NCBI GenBank assembly: GCA_014218235.1
Contig: CM024755.1
Span: forward strand, 95,088,948-95,152,947
Direction: 5' to 3'
Source of the DNA: Colocasia esculenta
Taxonomy: Eukaryota; Streptophyta; Magnoliopsida; Alismatales; Araceae
DNA: 64,000 nucleotides
Position numbers and translations under genes: made by a program. This document shows, one piece after another, positions 22,857 through 34,368 of this stretch; the stretch's first letter is position 1; every line of letters starts with the position of its first letter. Below the pieces are notes generated by a model. The model saw nothing but the letters and a program-made list of their open reading frames with translations. It did not search any database and was not told the origin of the DNA.

Positions 22857-24400
22857 CCCTTGAGGAGATTGAGGTTGTGCAGGATTTTCCAGACGTGTTT
22901 CTTAATGATTTGTCTGGATTGCCACCAGCTTGGGAGATAGAGTTCACTATAGAGTTGCTTCGAGGAACCTCTCCTATCTCTAAGGCTCCATATCGGATGG
23001 CACCTGCGTAGTTAGCCGAGATGAGAAAGCAGTTGCAGGATTTGCTGGATAAGGGATTCATTTGCCCTAGTGTGTCACCATGGGGTGCACCTGTATTGTT
23101 CATGAAGAAGAAAGATGGTTCCCTCAGGCTATGCATCGATTACAAGAAGCTCAACCAGGTGACAGTGAAGAACAGGTATCCCTTGCCGTGAACAGATGAT
23201 TTGTTCGATCAGCTGCAGAATGCAGCTGTGTTTTCTAAGATTGATCTGAGATCCGGCTACCATCAGTTGTGGATTAAGAAGAATATGTGTCCAAGACTAC
23301 TTTCAGAACTCGTTATGAACACTGTGAGTTTCTTGTGCTTCCATTTGGTCTGACCAACGCCCCTGTAGCGTTCATAGATCTCATGAATAGGGTGTTTAGG
23401 CCATATTTGGATAGTTTTGTTGTGGTGTTCATTGACGATGTGTTAGTCTATTCTTTGATAAGGCTACACACTATGAGCATTGAGGGTTGTTCTGGAGGTT
23501 CTCTAAGAGCACAAGCTATATGCAAAGTTTAGAAAGTGCGACTTCTAGATGCGTAAGGTTCATTTCCTTGGGCATGTTATCTCAGGCGCTGGAGTTGTTG
23601 TTGATCCGGCGAAGGTCCAGGAAGTGTTAGATTGGGAGACTCCAAGGACACCATCGGAGATCAGAAGTTTTCTTCGGTTAGCAGGCTATTACAGGCGATT
23701 CATTGAAGGCTTTGCATCTATCACCGCACCTTTGACTAAGCTAACCAGGAAGGGTGTGAAGTTTGTGTGGTCTGATGATTGCGAGAGTAGTTTCCAGTTG
23801 TTGAAGGTGAGGCTTACATCTGCACCTATGTTGATCTAGCCTAGTGGTGCAGAGGGTTTTGCTATCTACTCTGATGCTTCTCAGGTAGGCCTTGGCTGTG
23901 TGTTGATGCAGCATGGTAAGGTAGTTGCATATGCTTCTCGCCAGTTAAAGGAGCATGAGCATAACTATCCTGACCCATGATTTGGAACTAGCGGCTGTGG
24001 TTCATGCATTGAAGATCTGGAGACACTATCTTTATGGTGTCAGGTTTGAGGTGTTCACTGACCATAAGAGTCTGAGGTATCTTTCTCACAGAAGGAGTTG
24101 AACCTGCAGTAGAGAAGATGGATGAGTTTCTCAAGGACTACGACTTTGAGCTTCAGTATCATCCAGGGAAGGCGGCTGTGGTTCATGCATTGAAGATCTG
24201 GAGACACTATCTTTATGGTGTCAGGTTTGAGGTGTTCACTGACCATAAGAGTCTGAGGTATCTTTTCTCACAGAAGGAGTTGAACTGCAGTAGAGAAGAT
24301 GGATTGAGTTTCTCAAGGACTACGACTTTGAGCTTCAGTATCATCCAGGGAAGGCGAATGTCATAGCGGATGCGCTCAGTAGGAAGAGGTCTTTACTTCG
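22857..24400 (+). pseudogene. pol: GypC reverse transcriptase and RNase H, broken
   Basis: RT starts with an EEIEVVQDFPDVF motif. Stops lie near 23029 (TAG) and 23190 (TGA), with a shift near 23285. FIDD is near 23432. Another shift lies near 23460, and a TAG at 23546 replaces the conserved Trp of the KC-D-F-W motif. The connection domain is open at 23549-23839 (HFLGHVISG, SFLRLAGYYRRFIEGF). RNase H begins AIYSDAS near 23865 and is then disrupted by a local duplication (23991-24353). A Tekay-like RT is the best assignment; it is inactive. Confidence 0.9.
23991..24353 (+). repeat. About 182-bp tandem duplication within GypC RNase H
   Basis: The segment beginning GCGGCTGTGGTTCATGCATT at 23991 is repeated from 24172 and ends CATCCAGGGAAG in both copies. 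The two units differ by only a few indels and substitutions. It doubles the middle of RNase H, including the DHKSLRYL block, and destroys the frame. Confidence 0.92.
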
Positions 24401-24599
24401 GTAGGATTGGAAGATGTTGGAGGATGCAGTATGTGCTATGACTGAGTTAGGGCCATAGTTGTGTTAGGCTTTCGTGGCTCAGTTGTCTATCCGATCCACT
24501 GTTCTGGATGAGGTGATCGAGCAGCAGAGAGCTGATCCTACACTTCAGAAGATGGTAGGCAAGGCAGGCATTGCTTGAGAAGAGGATGGTGTCATTAGA

Positions 24600-25915
24600 T
24601 TTCAGCACTGAGTCTGTGTTCCTGATGTTGTGGATGTTCGTGAGAGTGCACTAGCAGAAGCTCACAGGTCGAGGTTTGCGATTCATCCATGCAACATCAA
24701 GATGTACCAGGATTTGAAGAGATCTTTCTGGTGGTCTGGTATGAAGAAGGATGTGGCCGAGTTCGTGTCCAGGTGTTTAGTGTGCCAACAGGTGAAGGCC
24801 GAGCGCCAGAGACCATCGGACCATATGCAGAAGATGGAGATACCAGTGTGGAAGTGGGAAGCAATCACTATGGATTTTATGACGGGTTTGCCCAGATCAG
24901 CTAAGGGCAATGACTTTATTTGGGTGATTGTAGATCGTTTCTCCAAGACGGCTCATTTCTTGCCTATGCAGAAGAAGCAGTCTGTGGAGAGTATGGATAG
25001 GCTCTACGTTAGCAACATTGTGAGGTCGTATGGTGTGTTGAAGTCCATTATCTCAGACAGAGACCCGCGGTTTACATCGAGGCTGTGGCAGGGTCTTCAA
25101 GACGCTTTGGGTTCCCAGCTGAAGTTTAGTTCGGCGTTTCACCCTCAGACGGATGGCCAGTCTGAGAGGACTATCCAGACGCTCGAGGATATGTTGAGGG
25201 CGTGTGTGCTTGATTGGAAGGGTGATTGGGAGCGTCATCTACCTCTAGTGGAGTTCACATACAACAACAGTTTCTATGCGAGCATTGGTATCGCTCCATT
25301 CGAGGCTCTGTATGGGCAGCCCTATAGATCTCCTTTGTGCTGGGAGGAGATAGGTGATAGGCAGTTAGTTGGTCCGGAGTTGGTGCAGGAGACTTCGGAT
25401 AAGATTCAGCTTATCAGGCACAGGTTGGTTGCCGCGCAAGATAGGCAGAAGTGCTACGCCGACAACAAGAGGAAGGATTTGGAGTTCGAGGTTGGCGATC
25501 ATGTTTTTCTCAAAGTTTCGCCTACCTGAGGCGTTGTCAGGTTTGGCAGGCATAGCAAGTTGAGTCCGAGATTCATTGACCCGTTTGAGATTCTCAGGCA
25601 GATGGGTAGCGTGGCATATGACGTAGCTTTACCCCCAGCGTTACCTAGTGTGCACCCAATTTTCCACGTGTTTATGCTCAGGAGATATGTGCGAGATCCG
25701 TCGCATGTTATTAGTTACGAGCCAGTAGAGATTTAGCCAAACTTGTCGTATGTAGAGCAACCAGTAGCTATCCCAGATTGGAATGTTCAGCACCTCAGGA
25801 ACAAGAGTATTGCATATGTGAAAGTGTTATGGAGGAATTTCTCACGGGAGGAGGCTACATGAGAGCTTGAGGACGCCATGAAGAAGAAGTATCCCCATTT
25901 TTTTGGTTAGTATTT
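24600..25915 (+). pseudogene. pol: GypC integrase and chromodomain-like tail, broken
   Basis: An open block of 299 codons (24630-25529) contains the zinc-binding domain (HRSRFAIHP, then CLVCQQ), the first core Asp in MDFMTGLP, the second in SDRDPRF and the Glu in GQSERT, so all DD35E residues are present. The frame ends at TGA 25527 (Arg to stop after KVSPT). Further stops lie near 25735 and at 25859, where the Trp of an ATWE motif is TGA. The end (VKVLWRNFSREEAT) is the chromodomain-like segment. It is the best preserved gypsy integrase besides that of GypI, but it is interrupted and has no gag or protease. Confidence 0.92.
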
Positions 25916-25940
25916 TCGTTCTAACTTCGAGGACGAAGTT

Positions 25941-25958
25941 TTCTTTGAGGGGAGAGGG
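25941..25958 (+). other. GypC polypurine tract
   Basis: TTCTTTGAGGGGAGAGGG directly precedes TGTAAGGCCC, the start of the 3' LTR. Confidence 0.85.
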
Positions 25959-28683
25959 TGTAAGGCCCTCAAATTTTGTTCTTATTATGTCTATTTAATT
26001 TTGTGCACATTATACGTATTTATTTACTTATGTGCATGTGTATATAATATGTTTATTTCTGTGCATATAAGTATTTAGCTAATTCTATACATATTGTATT
26101 TATCAAATTATGTGCATATAATGTCTATTTATCTTTGTACATGTATGCTGGTTTAATCTATTTAGAGTTCTGTTTGAAATCCCTTGTTAACGTCAACATC
26201 ACCTGATGTTAACATCAGGTTGACGGCAACCTGTGCGCCGTTCACTTCATGACCTGAGGATATAGACGTCCAGATCGATGGACGACAACTTCCTGTTAAT
26301 GGCAGCAAAGTGGCCGTTTATTTCTCCAGTTATGTTGCGATTCCAGATCTGAAAATGGCTGCATTTTCTCTAGGTTCTAATTAGGAAACTTATCCCAATG
26401 GTAGGAAAAACTAATCCTAAGCATACACCGACCCTTAGCCCTATAAAACCTAGTGTTTTCGCCCATATTAAGACCTTTGGTTCGAAGGGAAAAGCTAGGG
26501 TTTCTTGTGAGAAAACCAGAGTTTTCTGAGGCTTCATTCGGCGATTGAGTGGTCTTTCCGGTGGTCTTCTACGACTGGAAGGAGCTTCTGGTGTTGAGGA
26601 ATCATCCCCGACTTCAAGAGACCTTCTAAGCAAACGGGAAGACCGTATTTGGGGTGGAAAATCTCACCTTCTTAGCTTGGCCGAGGAGGGCTTCTTAGAC
26701 AAATCAAACCCTTTAAAATTTTATTTCAGGCAAGTAATCAAGGGGTATCATCCCTAGACATGTTCCCTAGGTCCTAGCAATTTTTTTGGATTTTATTCGT
26801 GTCCTGGAACCCATAATTCTCCTTTTTATTTGAGTTCAGTCTGCACTTCTGCAAACAAGAGGTTGACAACAACCTTGTTGCTGCCAAGTTCTTGAGTTGA
26901 CGACAGCATCTTGTGTCATTAACCCTTGTTGGCGGCAAGATCCTTGACGCCACGTTCTTCAGGATTTTCAGAAACTGTGATCTTGATCTCTGTGCTCTGA
27001 ATTTTGAATTTCTGGTTGTTTGTACATACTGTAAAAATTAGGGTTTGTCAGGTATGGTCTTTAGGTCATATCATGAGGTTCTATCAAATTTCTAAGCATG
27101 ATATTATTTAGTATAATTTTTGTATTTAGAAAATAAGTATGTTATGATTGTGTTTAATTCTGAATAAATAGTTTTGTTGCATGTTAGGGTTACAGAATAT
27201 TATCATGATCTTAGAGTGACTGTTCTCATGTTTCAGACTTGTTAGAACTGACTGCTTTACTGTCTACCATGTTAAGTGAATATTTCACTAAAATTACATG
27301 AAATCTGTTTAAATTGTTAAAAATAGTTTTATAGTTGCAAAAAATCTAAAAAAATTAGACATGAGACATATTAACTGTATGAAGCAGTAGTAAAAATTAG
27401 GTACTGTTTATATTTTAACAAGGATAATTAGACCATGTTAAGCATCTTTCATTTGGATAATGTAAATTTCAGTGGTTAGCAGCATGATTAGGCACTGTTA
27501 TGTTTAATTTAACATTGTAAAATAGTCACACTGAGTTCTGTAAATTGATGCATGTATATTTGTTTAAAGTGCATGTGAATGAGTTAAATTGTGCATATAA
27601 GTGAATGAAACCATGTGAATAAGTGAGATAATGGGTATCATGTGTCGAAATTGACACTGCTTCCATAGAAGGCTGTGGAGCCGTACTATTGAAAAGTCCC
27701 TATGGGAAGGCTCATTGTGTATGTGATATCCTGTGGGCATCAGGATGAAATCCTGGAGGTGGACAGGTACCACTGGTTAGGGTGGAGAGGGCTTCTCCCG
27801 GTTCTGCGCAGTTACCAAGATTTGTCAATATATTGCCTAGGTGATGGGTATGTGTTATGTGAATGTGTGTCCTTCTTTATGGTGGTTCGGACTATGTGTC
27901 ACGACAATTAAGTGTGAAAATTGTGAATATGTGCAATGTGAACATGTGATAGTGTTATGTGAATGTGTGAGCATGTGAAAAGATGTGAAACCATGTGAAT
28001 GAGTTTTAATTATGTTAAAACAGCAAGCTAAAAATGTGAATACATGTTATAAGGCATGAGAAAAATGTTAGATATCATGCTAGGATTATTAGTTAACTTG
28101 TGCTAAATTCCATGATCAAATTGTTTAGAAATATGAATGATATGAATTGAATTTGGCATAATGAATTAAGTTAGTTATCATGTGTAGAAAGCATGTATAG
28201 GTTGTCCATGTATATTTGTTTAATTGTTATAAAGCATGTACAATGTATTTCTCTTATTGTTTACAAGACTAGCATGTTGTGATATGTGTACAGATGTGCC
28301 TTTAGGTTGCTTGCTGGGTATTTTTGAAAGACTCATACTTGCTTTAACATACAGGTGAGACAGGTGTTCCCGTCCTTGAGGAGGACTTAGTGAGGAGCGA
28401 CTTTGAGCGTGAGGAGTAGTTGCACTTGTGGAGATTGCTGCATAGTTTACATTTCCTTTTCATTAGTATGTGAACAATGACAATGTTATTCATGTGGACT
28501 TGTATAATTGTGGACAATGGTTATTTACGTTTGCTATATAGATTGTGGAATATGTCAATGATGATGGAATAAGATTTACCTTTTATTTCCACTGTACTCT
28601 TTTATTATTTATAGTGGGTAAATGTCCCACTATAATGATGCCCTTTATATCGATGTAGATTGGTATAATCGTACTGATATAAG
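25959..28683 (+). repeat. GypC 3' LTR, first part
   Basis: Begins TGTAAGGCCCTC. It is interrupted by CopD and resumes at 34613, ending GGTCGTTACA at 34630, so the LTR is about 2.74 kb. The interior shares blocks with solo LTR-J, and both have the GTGGGTAAATGTCCCAC-type block near the end. It contains GTTAAC/GTTGAC dyads at 26186, 26208 and 26219, and GTTGAC/GTTGGC-type units at 26860-26960. No gene is visible. Confidence 0.9.
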
Positions 28684-28927
28684 TGTTAGAACGTTGCAAA
28701 CCTTACAGAAGTTATGGCCATCAAATGTTGTAACGGAAGAGAAAATCTCTCCTCCAGATCCAGAAACAGATCGACATCTTTGGGGCGGTTACATCTTTGA
28801 GACGGAGGGGATGTGTGGAAAGTCCTATAAATAGATGGGTACTCCCATCGGAAGAGACACAACAACAAGTGTGAGCTACACATCGCCGGAGTCCCAAATC
28901 CCCTTCTCCCCTTACCTTGTCACAACA
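28684..28927 (+). repeat. CopD 5' LTR
   Basis: 244 bp, TGTTAGAACG...TCACAACA. Short LTRs like this are usual for several copia lineages. The TATA box is at 28826. Confidence 0.96.
28826..28833 (+). promoter_or_regulatory. TATA box of CopD 5' LTR
   Basis: TATAAATA after GTCC; repeated at 34511-34518 in the 3' LTR. It predicts an RNA start near 28858, so U3 is about 175 bp and R plus U5 about 70 bp. Confidence 0.7.
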
Positions 28928-28928
28928 G

Positions 28929-28942
28929 TGGTATCAGAGCGG
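28929..28942 (+). other. CopD primer-binding site
   Basis: TGGTATCAGAGCGG, one base after the LTR end; complementary to initiator Met-tRNA. Confidence 0.9.
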
Positions 28943-29465
28943 GTTATTGCTCCCCTGCTCCGTGTCGCTGCAGTTCGCAAGTGCCTACCCGCTCCGCATC
29001 CCTATCGTACGTCTGCCGTCGTGCTCTGCTGCTCTACTACGTTTGCGTCTGCGCTCGCAGCATTCTCCTTGCTGGTTCATGTGCCGACGGCCCCTTGCTC
29101 ATCGCTCGCCGCGAGCACGCACGTCGCCCTGCCGCACGCCCGTTCGCCGCTCCGCCGTACTCTGCACGCCACCGCCGCTGCTTCTATACACGTCTGCTCA
29201 CCTGCGAGCCGACCCAGCCTCATCTGCCTCCGCCCATCTGTGCAACACAACCGCTGTCGTCGTGTGTTATCGCCGCACATCGTCGAGCTGTTCGCCGGAG
29301 CGCCACCCCGCGGTCTGCTCATCGCTGGGGTGCCATCTCCATCGCTCCTACGCCGTCCACCGTCTGCGCCTGGCCACCCGCGTGCCAGCACCACGCGCCA
29401 CCCCGCGGTTCCCACGCCGCACCCGTTCGTCTTCGCTACTGCTGTGAGCTTCTCTGGAAAACCAG
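28943..29465 (+). other. CopD GC-rich 5' leader (putative first exon)
   Basis: Strongly GC-rich and Arg/Ala/Pro/Ser-coding in all three forward frames, which are open for 160-220 codons at once. This is a composition effect and not evidence of a protein. An ATG at 28835 opens a 220-codon frame starting in the LTR and ending at 29497, which would be a long upstream ORF on the RNA. The segment ends in CCAG before GTAGGT, a good plant splice donor. The composition differs sharply from the AT-rich DNA that follows. Confidence 0.6.
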
Positions 29466-30244
29466 GTAGGTGGTCAAAGCGTCAAAACCCACTTTAGAAT
29501 TGCCAGTCCCGAGGCGAAAGTAAGGCTGTCATGCGAATAACATATAAACCCTTTTTTTGAAATTACTTTTTGTTTTGTACCCCTGCTAGATCTCGCCGAG
29601 TTGCACAATTTACTATTTAAAACCAGCCTGCAAAATCTTTAAAGAAAGAAGGGGGCATCGATTTCTTAAAATGGGTTGATTGCTAAAAGACAAAAGCTCA
29701 TAATTGCATGAAGTAGTGGACATTGCTATTTTATCCAATATTTGAAAGACAATTATATATCTATCCTTTTACCACCATACATGAAAATCAGAAAATATTA
29801 CACATACATCTTATCTGAATATTGCTAATAATCTGCTAAAACTTTATACTGTTAATGTATATATATATTTGTGTAAATATTCATATTTCATGAGCATGGA
29901 TAGTTAAAGCATATTCTTTAATTTTTGTCATGTTCTTGCTGTAATAGTAAAACACTAGGAAATTAAACATTGAATATTTTACTTGCAAAATGTTCTTGCT
30001 GTAATAGTAAAACACTAGGAAATAAAACATTGAATATTTTACTTGCAAAATGTTCTTACTGTAATTGTTTAGTTTAAATTTGGTATATATATATTTTTGT
30101 TCACAAAATAAATAAGATAGAATAAATTTGTGAAACCTTACACAAAAATATGTTCAAATTAATCAACATGAACATTAAATTTATTTTTACAATAATATTC
30201 ATGATTGTATTGCAAACAATAACCAAATCAATTTCATTTCTCAG
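29466..30244 (+). other. Candidate intron in the CopD leader
   Basis: Starts GTAGGT directly after CCAG and ends TTTCATTTCTCAG, a pyrimidine-rich acceptor, 16 bp upstream of the gag ATG. The 779-bp interval is AT-rich, and its T-rich runs start soon after the donor, as in plant introns. The flanking leader is GC-rich. Splicing would also remove upstream ATGs located in the interval. It includes a 60-bp tandem duplication. This is a prediction from motifs and composition alone. Confidence 0.5.
29931..30050 (+). repeat. 60-bp tandem duplication in CopD leader
   Basis: Two units (29931-29990 and 29991-30050) starting TGTTCTTGCTGTAATAG differ by about one base; a third partial copy starts at 30051. 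Confidence 0.95.
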
Positions 30245-30260
30245 AAGTTGTCTAGTCCTA

Positions 30261-31241
30261 ATGGCCAGTAAGCTCATTGCTATGGAATTGACAAAACTTG
30301 ACAAGTTAAATGGAACCAATTATGACATGTGGCACCGGAAAATAAGATATGGCCTTATTCATGACAATATAGAACATGTCATCGATACCAATGTTCCGGA
30401 ACTTAATGATGAGTCCACCGAAGTGGAAAAGAAAAAGAGGGAACAATGGTTATCGGATGATAAAAAGGCTAGAACTTTCATGCTCATGTTCATGGAGGAT
30501 AACTTCATAAAATTCTTTGAATCTTATAAGTCATCCAATGAACTATGGAAAGCTATCAAGGAGAAGTATGACACCAAGACTGAGGTGAATACTCAACTCC
30601 TATTGCATCGTTACAACACATGTAAGATGCAGGAAGGTGATAGTGTAATTGAGCATGTAAATAAAATGATTGTCATGGCTAAGGACCTATCAACTGCTGG
30701 AACTGAAATTCCGGAAAAGATGCAAGTGGCAACTATATTGAATAGTTTGCCAGCTTCTCTTGACATGGCAGCCACAACATTAAGAATGAGTGGTTCCACT
30801 TTAACTGTCACGGACTTGCCAGCTAGATTATCAATTGAGCAAGACATATTGGCTAGGAGAAATGGACTAGAAACGAATCTAGAAGAGGCCAATGCTGCAC
30901 ACCGGAAGCCCATTGCCCAAAATCGCCCTCATGGACCGCAGAAGCCGCAATTCAAGAAAAAGTTTCAAAACAAAGGGAAAAAGGTTCCTTCTGGTGCTTT
31001 CTATAACTGTCGGAAATATGGTCACTTTAAGGCCAATTGTCCCAATAAGCAAGAGAATAAGGGTGGAAACAATCACCCGGGAAATGGAGGAACTGGAAAG
31101 AGAGAATTTGTCGGCGTCATAGAATGCAACATGGCCCTGACTGATTCTAATGAATGGTGGGTCGATTCTGGGGCAACTCGACACATTGCAAAGACAAAGA
31201 AAGGGTTGGTGTCACTAAAGAAACTTAATGCTGGAGATTAA
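30261..31241 (+). pseudogene. gag: CopD gag and protease (5' part of gag-pol)
   Basis: I chose ATG 30261 (MASKLIAMELTKLDKLNGTN) because the preceding 37 codons of the open frame are AT-rich leader and because this start fits copia gag proteins. The gag core has the motif DMWHRKIRYGL and an LLLHRYNTCKM motif typical of UBN2-type copia gag. The zinc knuckle reads FYNCRKYGHFKANC: the first Cys is Phe, so RNA binding is probably impaired. The protease active site is WWVDSGATRHIA near residue 315. TAA at 31239 ends the open part; the same frame continues after it. Confidence 0.92.
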
Positions 31242-32720
31242 AGGATATATATGGGCAACAATACCTATCTCGATGTGGAAGGTGTTGGAGTTTATAGGCT
31301 GGATCTTGGGGATAACATCATGGTCCTCAAGGATGTGTTCTATGCACCGAAAATCCGGCGGAATCTCATTTCTGTACCAGCACTAATGAAGAAAGGCCTA
31401 GAAGTTAGATTCTACAATGGAAAGGTGTCAATAGGGAAAGAAAAGAAAGTGCTTGCTATGGGAAAATTTATTCCTGAGCATGATTTGTTTTGTATCCCTG
31501 TACTTGATAATGAAATAAATGAAATAGATGTTTCTGAGTATCCCTTGTGTGTTTTGTCAGAATGTGATCTATGGCATTTTAGATTGGGACATCCTAGTAA
31601 ATCTAAAATGGAACAAATGATAAAATTGGAATTGCTTCCGAGTTTAACTAAGGTGGAACTATCACCTTGTGAACATTGTTTAGTCGGAAAAATGACTAAG
31701 AAACCTTTCTCGGTAGGGCATAGATCACAAGAATTGTTAGAGTTGGTTCACTCGGATATTTGTGGCCCTCTAAGTACAAAAACATATAACAACAAGGAAT
31801 ATTTCATAACTTTCATAGATGATTATTCTAAATTTGCATATGTCTACTTAATTTCTAGAAAGTCTGAGGCATTTGATTGCTTTAAGAAATATAGAATGGA
31901 AGTAGAAAGACAACTTGGAAGGAATATTAAGGTGTTAAGGACTGATAGAGGTGGGGAATATAACTCAAGGGAATTTGAGTTGTATTGTCAAGAACATGGA
32001 ATCAAAAGACATGTAACAATGCCTTATACGCCGCAACAGAATGGTGTGGCAGAAAGAAAGAATAGAACCCTGATGAATGCGGTTAGATCTATGCTATCGC
32101 ATTCGGGTCTCCCTAAGAATTTGTGGGCAGAGGCATTGCTTACGGCTAATCATGTCTTGAATAGAATTCCCACTAAGTCCGTAGAAAGTACACCTTATGA
32201 ATTATGGAATGGAAAGAAACCACATTTGAGTTATCTCAGGAAGTGGGGGTCGATAGCCCATGTTCTCATTCCAAGTCAACTTAGAGATAAGTTGGAACCA
32301 AAAACTTTGAAGTGCAGATTCATAGGGTATTGTGAAAAATCGTTTGGATATAGATTTTTCCATAAAGAAAAAGGGATCGTTGAATATAGGGATGCAACCT
32401 TTCTAGAGAATCTAGAGGAAGAGGAATCTCATGAAAATGAGAAAGAACCTTTGGTTGTAATAAATGATGATTATTACAATGATATCCATAGGAATGATCC
32501 TGGAATTGAGGAGGTACCTCAACTAGAAATGGAAAATGAACAAATTCCTATGAATGAAGCACAACCTGATATACCTGCAGTTGGCAACAAAAGAGCTAGA
32601 ACTCCACCGGTATGGATGGATGATTACTATTTGTATTCATGTGAGCCTTCATGTTTGTCAGTAGACATAGATGAGGAAAATCATATAGATCCCGTGAATT
32701 ATATTGATGCGATGAAATCC
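31242..32720 (+). pseudogene. pol: CopD integrase (middle part of gag-pol)
   Basis: Open for 490 codons in the same frame as gag, from after TAA 31239 to TAG 32721. The GAG-pre-integrase motif LWHFRLGHPS and CEHCLVGK form the HHCC zinc site. The catalytic triad is complete: Asp in HSDICGPL, Asp in RTDRGGEY and Glu in GVAERKNR, with normal DD35E spacing. The C-terminal part (FIGYCEKSFGYRFF) is as expected, followed by an acidic Glu-rich linker before RT. It would insert the element's DNA with a 5-bp staggered cut, matching the ATAAG duplication. Confidence 0.95.
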
Positions 32721-32723
32721 TAG

Positions 32724-34241
32724 GAATCTGATTTATGGCTGGAGGCCATGAACGAAGAAATGAACTCCATGAAAAGTAATGGAGTGTGAGAACTATGTGA
32801 TTTGCCTAAGAATAGAAAGGCCATTGGGTGCAAATGGGTATTCAAGAAAAATCTAAAAGTTGATGGGTCAATTGATAAATATAAGGCCCGGTTAGTTGCT
32901 AAAGGTTATAATCAGAAGGCAGGTATAGATTTTCAGGAAACGTATTCTCCAGTAGCTAAGTTTGCATCTATAAGAATTATCTTGGCCATTGTAGCGCATC
33001 TTGACTTGGAGTTGTTCCAAATGGATGTCAAGACTGCATTCCTCAACGGTGAGTTGAAGGAGGATATATATATGCAACAGCCTGAAGGATTTCAGGAGGA
33101 AGGCCAAGAGGAAAGGCTATGCAAGTTAAAGAAATCAATATATGGTTTGAAACAATCTTCTAGACAATGGTATCTCAAATTCCACGAGACAGTTATTCAA
33201 CTTGGGTTTGTTGCAAATAAGTTGGATAACTGTGTGTATGTCATGAAAAGTGGGAGCATGTATACTATATTATCCCTGTATGTGGATGATATTTTGCTCG
33301 CCGGAAATGACATAGAGATGTTGAATAAAATCAAATCTGAACTAAGTGGAAAGTTTGAGATGAAAGACATGGGTGAGGCATCCTATGTTCTTGGTGTACA
33401 AATCCTGAGGGATAGAAAGTCTAGAATGTTGAGTATAAACCAAGAAAAATATTTGCGGTCTGTACTCAAGAGATTCAGAATGCATAACTGCAATCCGGCA
33501 CCTACACCGTTAGTACATGGAAAACAGTTGGAAAAAGAGCATTGTCCTGGAGAGGGACAAGGTCCGCTCAAGGTGCCATATGCTGAAGCAGTTGGAAGCC
33601 TAATGTATGCAATGATGAGTACTAGACCAGCCTTAGCATATCCAATGAGCTTGGTAAGTCGATATCAAGCTAATCCTGGCCCAGCACATTGGGAAGCTGT
33701 TAAAAGGATTATGAAATATTTGAAAGGAACTTTGCACCACAAATTAGTTTATCAAGCTGATATGCTTGAGGTATTTGGCTATTCAGATGCAGACTTTGGA
33801 GGAGACAAAGATGACGGAAAGTCCACGTCGGGACACTTGTTCATCTTTGGTGGTGCAACTGTCTCTTGGGGTAGCAAGAAACAAGGGTGTGTTGCAAGAT
33901 ACACACAGGAAGCTGAGTATGTAGCTTGCAGCATGGCTACTACTCATGCCGTCTGGATAAGACGATTTTTGATAGATTTAGATCTAAATTTGGCAGAAGG
34001 ACCAATTGAGATCTATTGTGATAATCAGGCAGCGATTAGCTTGATTAATAGTGGAGCAAATAGCTCTCGAGGAAAACATATAGAAATACAATATCACTAC
34101 ATTCGAGATATTGTGCAGAAAGGGGAAGTGAAAATATCATATGTCCCCACTAGTGATATGATTGCTGATCCTTTGACAAAAGGTATTCCGACGGAAAATT
34201 TCATTAAGCATGTTGGCTTAATGGGGCTCAGGAATATATGA
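32724..34241 (+). pseudogene. pol: CopD reverse transcriptase and RNase H (3' part of gag-pol)
   Basis: Same frame again; TGA at 32787 replaces the Trp of a conserved SNGVW motif, then 479 codons are open to TGA 34239. RT motifs: GCKWVFKKN, ARLVAKGYNQ, QMDVKTAFLNG, LYGLKQ-like YGLKQSSRQWY and the active site LYVDDILLAGND near 33285. RNase H motifs: YSDADFGG, QEAEYVA and IYCDNQAAI supply the D-E-D residues, and DPLTKGI marks the end. All catalytic residues are kept, so only three nonsense changes separate this from a complete polyprotein. Confidence 0.95.
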
Positions 34242-34358
34242 GCTAAAGGAATATTTTCATGGATAATGAAAATAATGATACATCTCATAAATAGTGGGAG
34301 TATCGGAATAAATGTTTATACTTCACACGGATAGTGGGAGTATAGTGATTTGTTGGCC

Positions 34359-34368
34359 AAGTGGGAGA
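34359..34368 (+). other. CopD polypurine tract
   Basis: AAGTGGGAGA immediately before the 3' LTR. Similar AGTGGGAGTAT motifs at 34291 and 34332 upstream may be decayed extra copies. Confidence 0.75.

Noticed and set aside
28835..29497. Three overlapping forward reading frames of 160-220 codons as a host gene
   Set aside because: All frames are open at once because the DNA is GC-rich and low in AT stops; the content is low-complexity and the segment lies between the CopD primer site and gag.
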